In this document: positions 57,309-64,000 of the stretch, piece after piece
Layout: each line of letters opens with the position of its first letter
How positions within the stretch are numbered: the first letter of the stretch is position 1
Notes under the pieces: model-generated
Seen by the model: the letters and a program-made list of their open reading frames with translations, nothing else
What the model was told of the DNA's origin: nothing
Databases searched by the model: none
Translations under genes and position numbers: made by a program
NCBI GenBank assembly: GCA_038049695.1
Contig: CP142453.1
Span: 327,501 to 391,500 of the forward strand
Origin: Cinnamomum chago
Taxonomy: Eukaryota > Streptophyta > Magnoliopsida > Laurales > Lauraceae
Length of the DNA: 64,000 nucleotides
Reading direction: 5' to 3'

Positions 57309-57744
57309 ACTATGACACATTCTGAACCTCCTTGTTAAAAAGATATCCCTGTAGTGATCCATTAATAGAAAATACATCAATGATCATGAAAGAACATTAT
57401 CCAACCATTCTATCCACCCCATTATAAAGACAAACATTGGTATGCTATTAAATGAAAGAGCTACATCCACCAACACTCTTTACAAAAAATATTAGGACAT
57501 CGTTCCTCCTGTTACAAATGTAGGCACCAAATACAAAAGTGCAGTAAATAGATGGTTAGACAACTTCAAAAGACATGGTTTCAGCTTTAAAAAAAAAAAA
57601 AAAAAAAGTGCTACAAATGCCAGAACCACAAGTAGCCACAATTTCCATTAAAACACATGGTTCCACCTTTACAAAAAAATATAAAAAAAAAAATTACTTG
57701 CTTAGACCACTTCAAAAGACATGGCTCCATGGTTTCGCCATCAT
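57309..57744. other. Spacer between minisatellite and MURA 3' end
   Basis: Non-coding, with A19 (57589-57607) and A11 tracts. It probably includes the MURA 3' UTR. Confidence 0.5.
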
Positions 57745-60336
57745 GGATCAACTTCCCATTGGTGGATTCCTGCATTTTTGTCGGTTGTGACCTCTATTTT
57801 TACAAATAGAGCACATCACTTGTCTTCTTTGCCGATTAACTTCTTCCATGCGAATTCTATTCTTCTTTGGACGTCCAGGCTACCTTGTAGCAAGTAGAGG
57901 TTTGACCACCTCATTACTAATGTGCTCCCATTGGCGTATATCGCTGGTTGGATGTATTACATGACCATAAGTCCTTCTATATGTATCACATGTGTACCAA
58001 TCCTCACAAAAATCATATGGATCCAAGCCTCTGGTTTTCATAACTGACAAGGCATGCTCGCACGGAATTCCAATCGTTGCCCACATCTGACACGTACAAT
58101 TGTTTCTATCTAGGTGAACAACATCAATGAACTCCTAAGACTGTATCTGAAATTCATTAGGACCTGCTTATCGACAATTCAAACGTCGAGATCCTTCTGT
58201 AGATTTGTTTAGAATGGTTTTTGTCCAAGGAGTTAGGCTATCTTCAGCTGCATTGACGTAGTCCTTCGAAGATGGAAAAAATCCATTAACTTTGCACGAA
58301 TCCCATCGACTTGTTTTGATATCAGAAGCTCTCTATTGTGCTTCATTAGACTGTTTAAGCATTCTGCAATGTTTTGAGTTAACATGTCGTACCGCCTACC
58401 CTCCACAAAAGCATTGGACCAATGTTGTCTTCCGAATGCATGAATGTAGTTATAAGCATCTAGGTTTACAGCCTTTATATCATTCATATGAGCCTCATAT
58501 TCACATGGCCTGTAAGATTTTGCAGCAAGCCAAAATTTCTTAACAATGCCATCATCTTTGAATCTCGAACATATATTCTCCGCGATATGACGACAGCAAA
58601 AGCAATGTTGAGCATTTGGAAATACTTCTTCCACCGCAAGAACAAGGCCTTTCTGACGATCAGAGACAATTGTTAGATATCGAGACTCGCCAAGAGCTAT
58701 TTGAAGATTTGCAAAGAACCATGACCAACTATCTCGTCGTTCGGCCTCAACTATGGCAAAGGCAAGTGGAAAAGCTGATGATTACCATCATAAGTAGCGG
58801 CCGTCTGTATAACACCTAGATACTTACCTCGAAGATGTGCCCCATCTACAGCTATCATAGGCCTCAAGGAAGAATGGAAGGCTTCGATGCATGCTCCAAT
58901 TGCCCAAAATAATCTTTTAAAGGAGTTATCTTCATGCTCCAGCAACTCGATTCTTGTTCCATAATTCATCATTTGTAATTCCATACAATATCGAGGAAGG
59001 ATTTGAAAAGACTCCTCGAATGAACCCCGTATTTCATTCATTGCAATCTCTCTTCCTAGATATGCCTTTCTATAACTTATCGTTACCCCAAACTCCATTT
59101 CAAAGTCAAACATAATTTCCTTTGGTGTGTACATATTATTAAATCGAAGCCTATCTTTGACAAAGTCTGCAATCAAGGATGTTTTCCCTTGTTTATGTGC
59201 CATCCCCATCATTGGTTTTGAGCATGAATGAATTGGGTTCTATGTCCGAACTTGAAATTGTGGACCTGAATCCACAATAGAAGCATGTATACGCCATGGA
59301 CATGTTGCATCATCACACCGTGCAATAACTTTATAACTGTTGGTCTTCAGATGCTTCAACACAAAATTCTTATACATTGCAAATTTCGCGAGGATTCTCC
59401 TAAATGTATCACGATCTGGAAACACTCTCCCTTTCCACAAATCTTGCGCATTACTCTCTAGCAACTCATGTTTGAAATTGTCAACTAGCACTAGCGTATC
59501 TAGCGTATCTTCAATGTTAGGATCTTCACCAACAGTTGACATTTCGGCGCGGATTCCCACATCTTCTTGCATTTTGTCCCTTATTGTAGGATCATCATTT
59601 GCCCATGGCTGAGAGTCTATTAATGTAAAGTGATCACGTGAAAAGGAGAAGATGACTTCAATGTCTTCCTCGAGATCAACAGTGGGATCAATGGTATCAC
59701 AAGAATGGATACTGTTTACTCCAATATCGGGATTTGCTTCAAAATTATAAATGTCACGTCCAAGTGCTTTCGAAGAGCTTTTGTGAGAATCACTGCATCC
59801 AAATAATAATGATTAGCCCATCTTCATCTTTCAAGGAAGAAATCAAAATTCAATCTAGTGAACAAGATAATAACGTACCGTGTTGTGCTAACAGGACGAC
59901 CTCTAGGATATCCAACACTTTTTTTCCTTCAAGTTATTGGTTCTTTGATCGAGAGCATTTTGAATGTCTTCAAACACATTCACAGGGGTCAACCTTGCTT
60001 GTATATAAGGAAAAAGAAGTTAGAGTTCCATAGATAAATAAACAGTGCACAAAGTGATTAGGACATGGTGCAATACCTTGAATGTCCTTCACGTTTACCT
60101 CTTGAACACTCGGTGTTTTTGCTCACATATAGATAAAGCCCATTTACATTATCCCGAGACACTTTCAACATTGCATTCACATCACCATCGTTAGCTACTT
60201 TAATCAATGTGAAGGCTTGATGGTTGTTGTGAAGGTACAAAATTTCAATGGCTTCATCATTTTCTATCCACTTCGTTGCTTGTAATGTACTATAGAACAA
60301 TGTAGAGTACTTTGTGAAATTGCTTAAATACATCAT
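57745..60336 (-). pseudogene. MURA-type Mutator transposase gene, broken
   Basis: From 60336: an N-terminal region (FTKYSTLFYSTLQATKWIEN), an intron, a small exon near 59880-59940, then TLIDSQPWANDDPTIRD. The MuDR DNA-binding domain follows (LWKGRVFPDRDTFRRILAKF, CPWRIHASI), then the MULE transposase core: first Asp in AVDGAHLRGKYLGV, second in LTIVSDRQKG, CFCCRH, and Glu in NIAECLNS. A SWIM zinc finger (CTCQMW...GIPCEHA) and a CCHC knuckle (CSICKNRGHNRQKC) follow. The breaks are TAG at 59240-59242, a -1 shift near 58770, a shift near 58276-58281, and stops at 58168-58170, 58135-58137 and 57880-57882. All key catalytic residues are still readable across frames, so decay is recent relative to the family. 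A working copy would cut and join at the TIRs. Confidence 0.9.
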
Positions 60337-60339
60337 TTT

Positions 60340-62211
60340 TTATTCACCTCCCCTGTACACCGGATTGGTCGTATTCCAATCAAACTCTCCACTAAAGTGG
60401 AATACAACAAACGTCTCATCCTCTGACATCCTAAAGAAACCGAAAATAAATTAACATGAGATATGAACAAGTGACATTTAGTAAATAAACCACAGTAGAC
60501 ATGGTAACGAAAGATAGAGACCCCAATATTTTATATGATGTAATTCATTTTATCAAAATCATCAAAATGACAAATAAGAAGTGAACAAAGTGGGCCTGCG
60601 CAACAATTCCGTACTTAGAAAATTTCAACATTCATCAGATTTTTAGAAACTTGCATAAGTTTCTCAGCATTCATTAGATTTTTAGAAACTTGCATAAGTT
60701 CTAAAAAAGAGTTGCAAAAGGAAGAAAAAAAATCATTCATCTCATATTCAACTTTCATTCAGCTTTCACAAGGATTAAGAAAACAAATGAAATAATAACA
60801 ACATTGAAGTTTCATTTCCCCTTGAAACAACTTTTAGAGACAAAGAAAAAATGGAGAAAACAGAAAATCCACATAAAAACTCAGATGGTTGATACTTGAT
60901 ACAAAATGAAATGCAGAATTCAAATGAACCACATCCACATTGACATTGATATCTTTATCAATTGGGAAGTAAGAAAATGCAGATGCTCGAACATGTCAAG
61001 GGTTTAGTCTAAATACAAGTTCTAGAGCATAATAACTCAGAATGCTATAAGGTGGAATGCATGTTTACTTTGAGCATTCCAAGTGCAATGTAACAACATA
61101 ATTGGATAGATTCCATCAGTAAATTGTGGGCGAGTGTTCATATAAGTTTATTAGGTGAATCTCTATCCTTTCGGATGATAAGTTGAAGGGTGAAAAAATC
61201 TAGTCAAGCATGAAGAGGGACTGTTTCATGTCATTATTATAGACCAGCATTATACCATACCACTGAAGGGTAGTAGGCAAAACTAAAAGTAAATAGTCGG
61301 GCTTTCTTTATTCTCATGGCAGAGTGAGTTATCAATAGAGAGAGCGTTTAGCGAGGGTCCTTTCATTCGGTATGAAAAAGAAGAAAAAAAATGGTTTTGC
61401 TCATGAGTTAATGTTTAAGGTATCTTAGACCAGGCTTCAATTCTTCAAATGAGTAATTCAACTTCATTTCCCTATTGATTGAATTGAATTTTTGTGATCT
61501 TCGCAACCTCATGCAAACATAGGAACAGAGCTTAAGAATGTAAAAGAATAGTTTGTAAATGATCCCATTCCCTATGTGCCCATAAACCAAATCTTGGACA
61601 GTGAAAGCAAGCATACAATGTTCCATGATCCATGCTCAGAACATCATGTTGAAAGAAGAATCTATTGGTGTGCTACTATATCATCAGGTGAACTCATTGA
61701 AAATCTTGACATCTAATAAAAATGGAGACCTACTAGCCTCTTATAGGTCTCTGATTTCTCATCTAGTCTCCTTTAGTACTGTAAAGTTTTTGTTCAATAC
61801 AAGTTGCAATTTCAAGAAAAAAAAAAGGTGAGCAGTTGGTCCACACCAAATTCTGCTAATAAAAGTTGTATTTTGGATGAAAACCAACTTCAAAGTTTTT
61901 CACCTTCCGCAAAGCATTGCACAGAGGGAAAGGACCACAAATGTATAGAAATTATTGTAGAATTACAACTCACTAACTCAGACCCTGCTCTAAGCTCTGG
62001 ACATGCTTTGGTTTTTCCCTAGAAAAGAACTACTTTGCTCACAACTCATAGCATCCTAATTGGCAAGGGTAAGACATTACTTGTATTGTATTATCTAAAA
62101 AATCCAATCAACCAACTAAAAAATCAATCCAATCAACCAACTAGAAAAACAAAAAATCACTGTAAGAAGAAATGCCTTGGATGTAGAATATTGGAGAAGA
62201 ACCTTGGAGAA
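60340..62211. other. MURA upstream region to right TIR
   Basis: No gene is recognised. Short open frames near 61600-62260 lack family resemblance. It is presumably promoter/leader DNA of the MURA gene. Confidence 0.5.
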
Positions 62212-62640
62212 GAAAGGGCTATCTATTTTTACAGGAGAAGAAAAGAGTTAAGTGTGTAGAATTTTATTACCTTGAAAACCAGGTCTTCAGATTCTGAGGA
62301 CTTCCTCTAGGGCTTGGGTTTTGATGTAGAGGAAAAGAGGAGGGCAAGGAGGAGAGAGAGAGAGAGACGTGGAGTGCGACCGGTGGTCGTTCTTCTGGGA
62401 CGGGAGATGGAAGTGAAATGGAGACCGGACATGGACTGGTCTGGTCTTCTCTTTCTTCCATTTCTTCTTTTCTTCTTTTTGTGTTTCAGCTTTCTTCCCT
62501 TTGCTGGCATCAACTAACAAAGGGTAAAATGGGGAAAAATAAGGAAGATTTGGGCTGGAGGTCCTTCCCTGATAATATAAAAATTTTGAGGTCCCAACAG
62601 TGATTATCCCATTTAAGGGAATTTCTTTAGTAAATGTCCC
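62212..62640 (-). repeat. MULE right terminal inverted repeat
   Basis: It is the partner of 36608-37046. Shared landmarks read inward include TTATATTATCAGG, CACGTC with CTCTCT runs, AAGCCCTAGAGGAAG and TTTTCAAGGTAATAAA. Confidence 0.87.
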
Positions 62641-62841
62641 AAGATTAAAAAAACTCCACTATCCCATACAATAGATCAAAAATATTTCTTACCAAACAAT
62701 TAAAAATAAAATACTATTATAACTCAATTATATTTTATTCCCTCTCTTAGCTTCACTTCATTTCACTTAATTTTAAAAGTAAATTACCAAATAGGCGACC
62801 TGATTGATAATTTTACCATAAAATAAAGATAAAGTTAAGCA

Positions 62842-63072
62842 TAAAATCAAAAGAGAATAAAATATAAGTGGGTTATGATGATATTTTATTTTTTGTTGTT
62901 TAATATGAAATATTGTTTACATTTTGTATGGAAAAGTGAAGTTTTTTTTTGTTTTTTTAGTGCAGAAAGGATGTTGTTTTCTTACTTTTTAAAAAAAAAA
63001 AAGAAAGAGATTTTGAAAAAAATGTACTTTTGATGTGGCCCCTTATTTGATAAATGGAGACTTTACTTGACT
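62842..63072. repeat. AT-rich dispersed repeat, copy B
   Basis: Partner of 16008-16245, just outside the MULE. Shared blocks include TATTTTATTTTTT, TTTTGTATGGAAAAGTGAAG and ATGTACTTTTGATGTG. Confidence 0.55.
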
Positions 63073-63127
63073 TTTACTATATTGGTAAAGTGCCAAATGG
63101 GTCCTAAATGGGAAGGGTTCTTTATAG

Positions 63128-63674
63128 CATGGTTGAAAAACTCTTCGAGTTAACTCTAAACTCTCCTGAGTCATCACATTTTGAAAAGGGACCGAGTCAA
63201 ATATAGGGGAGACTTGGCCGAGTCATCCCACTTTAATAAGATGTTTGTATTCTCAACCATTTGATAGGTATATCAAATTTTGAACAATTAATGTTTATTT
63301 TCTAAACGATTATGCACGAGGTCTATAGTCGGCAATTTAAAAATAACGATTGGATTTTAACTTGAAACGTATATTTGTTCTTTTACATGTGATATTTCTA
63401 ACTAACAAATTATGTAATAAACAATATTTTTTTATCTTATTTTCCTTATTATAATACTTTTCTTGCATTAGAAATTTAGTAGCTTGAATTGATTATCATG
63501 AATGCATGTAAATAAAAGTATATTTATATTTTATATGTAACGAGTTCATTTTTAAATATTTTTTAGATTATTTTAAGAGAAACACGACTCTCCCGAGTCT
63601 CCACATCGACTCCATCTAAGTCAGTTTCTTTGCATCGGACTAGTCGAGTCCAAGTCACGAGTTTTCCAATCTTA
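63128..63674. mobile_element. Possible hAT-like element (about 547 bp)
   Basis: GGTTGAAAAACTC near the left end and GAGTTTTCCAATC near the right end are inverted (11 of 13). The flanks CTTTATAG (63120-63127) and TTTTATAG (63675-63682) match at 7 of 8. The interior has repeated GACTC/GAGTC motifs. Confidence 0.55.
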
Positions 63675-63682
63675 TTTTATAG

Positions 63683-64000
63683 TTACGTAAATTATAGAGA
63701 AAGTATCACGGGACAGCCCATGACGTCACATCTCACATGTCCTGTCTAGGGATCGATATCTTAATGGGCAGGTTGTCTCGTATCTCTCCCACCATGACTT
63801 ATCTACTTTCAAAATCCACTTTATTGGCTTTTTTGTCATTTTATGACATGTGAAGAATTGCTTTTTTAACTTTTTGGATAATATGAAAAGTGTTATGAGA
63901 TATGGATCTTAAGTGGATACCCACTTAAGATGAGTTAGGGTTAGAATTAGGGTTCCTCTCTTATGAGATTACTTTGCTTATAAATAGGCATCTCCCTTTG
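63683..64000. other. Right edge, no gene recognised
   Basis: Nothing supportable was seen; a TATAAATA near 63980 could be a promoter for something beyond the window. Confidence 0.4.

Larger units (their letters stand above)
36608..62640. mobile_element. Mutator-like element (26 kb) with PMD-Ulp1 and MURA genes
   Basis: The ends GGGGCAGTTACTAAAG (left) and, read inward, GGGACATTTACTAAAG (right) begin terminal inverted repeats of about 430 bp. The flanks AATATTAAA (36599-36607) and AAGATTAAA (62641-62649) are a 9-bp target duplication with one mismatch, the MULE standard. Inside are a plus-strand PMD-Ulp1 gene and a minus-strand MURA transposase gene, ending toward each other. This gene pair resembles the Ulp1-bearing (Kaonashi/KI-type) MULEs. 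An 11.9-kb LTR insertion inflates it; without that it is about 14.1 kb. Both genes carry nonsense and frameshift changes, so it cannot move by itself. Confidence 0.87.

Noticed and set aside
57083..57325. 80-codon repetitive open frame
   Set aside because: It is part of the minisatellite; unit lengths are not multiples of three, so the frame is not kept.
38331..62640. The MULE starting at 38331 instead of 36608
   Set aside because: The flank TTGATTTAA fits the right-hand AAGATTAAA poorly, while 36599-36607 matches at 8 of 9 and the left TIR is longer and closer to the right one.

Overview
The window is nuclear DNA from a flowering plant with a TE-rich genome. The grounds are GT-AG introns up to 6.8 kb, plant-specific gene families, (CCCTAAA)n-like repeats, and LTR, LINE, hAT and Mutator-like elements inserted into one another. 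Nothing here fixes the species.

Host genes, left to right: (1) the last two exons of a p24-delta-type cargo receptor (922-1262, +); (2) a two-exon gene for a disordered, Gly/Pro/Tyr-rich protein of the PLDRP1/At5g39570 type (3389-5188, +); (3) a decayed HIPP-type heavy-metal-associated gene (9563-10269, -) between the arms of a large inverted repeat; (4) a complete 11-exon ankyrin/Raf-like kinase of the VIK/ILK type (22274-35806, -, 430 aa) whose introns hold several TEs.

Between these genes the DNA is layered transposons. A 3557-bp solo LTR with an exact 5-bp target duplication (TSD) and a GC-rich hAT-like element both sit in the right arm of the inverted repeat. A hAT element with an exact 8-bp TSD splits a Ty3/gypsy protease relic. 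Further hAT, RTE-LINE and LTR pieces fill 18.8-32 kb.

The right 26 kb (36608-62640) is one Mutator-like element (MULE). It has about 430-bp terminal inverted repeats (TIRs) and a 9-bp TSD (8/9 match). It carries two convergent genes: a PMD (plant mobile domain)-Ulp1 protease gene (+) and a MURA-type transposase gene (-), both now broken. Between their 3' ends is a 106-bp minisatellite with nested palindromes. The PMD exon is interrupted by an 11.9-kb tandem retrotransposon, LTR-internal-LTR-internal-LTR, with a single perfect 5-bp TSD. Its internal region has no recognisable coding capacity. Three diagnostic bases indicate that the middle LTR is a chimera of the outer two, as expected from unequal crossing-over.

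The layers give a relative history: MULE first, then the LTR element inside its PMD gene, then tandem amplification of that element. No CRISPR array, operon or credible intact tRNA/rRNA gene was seen.
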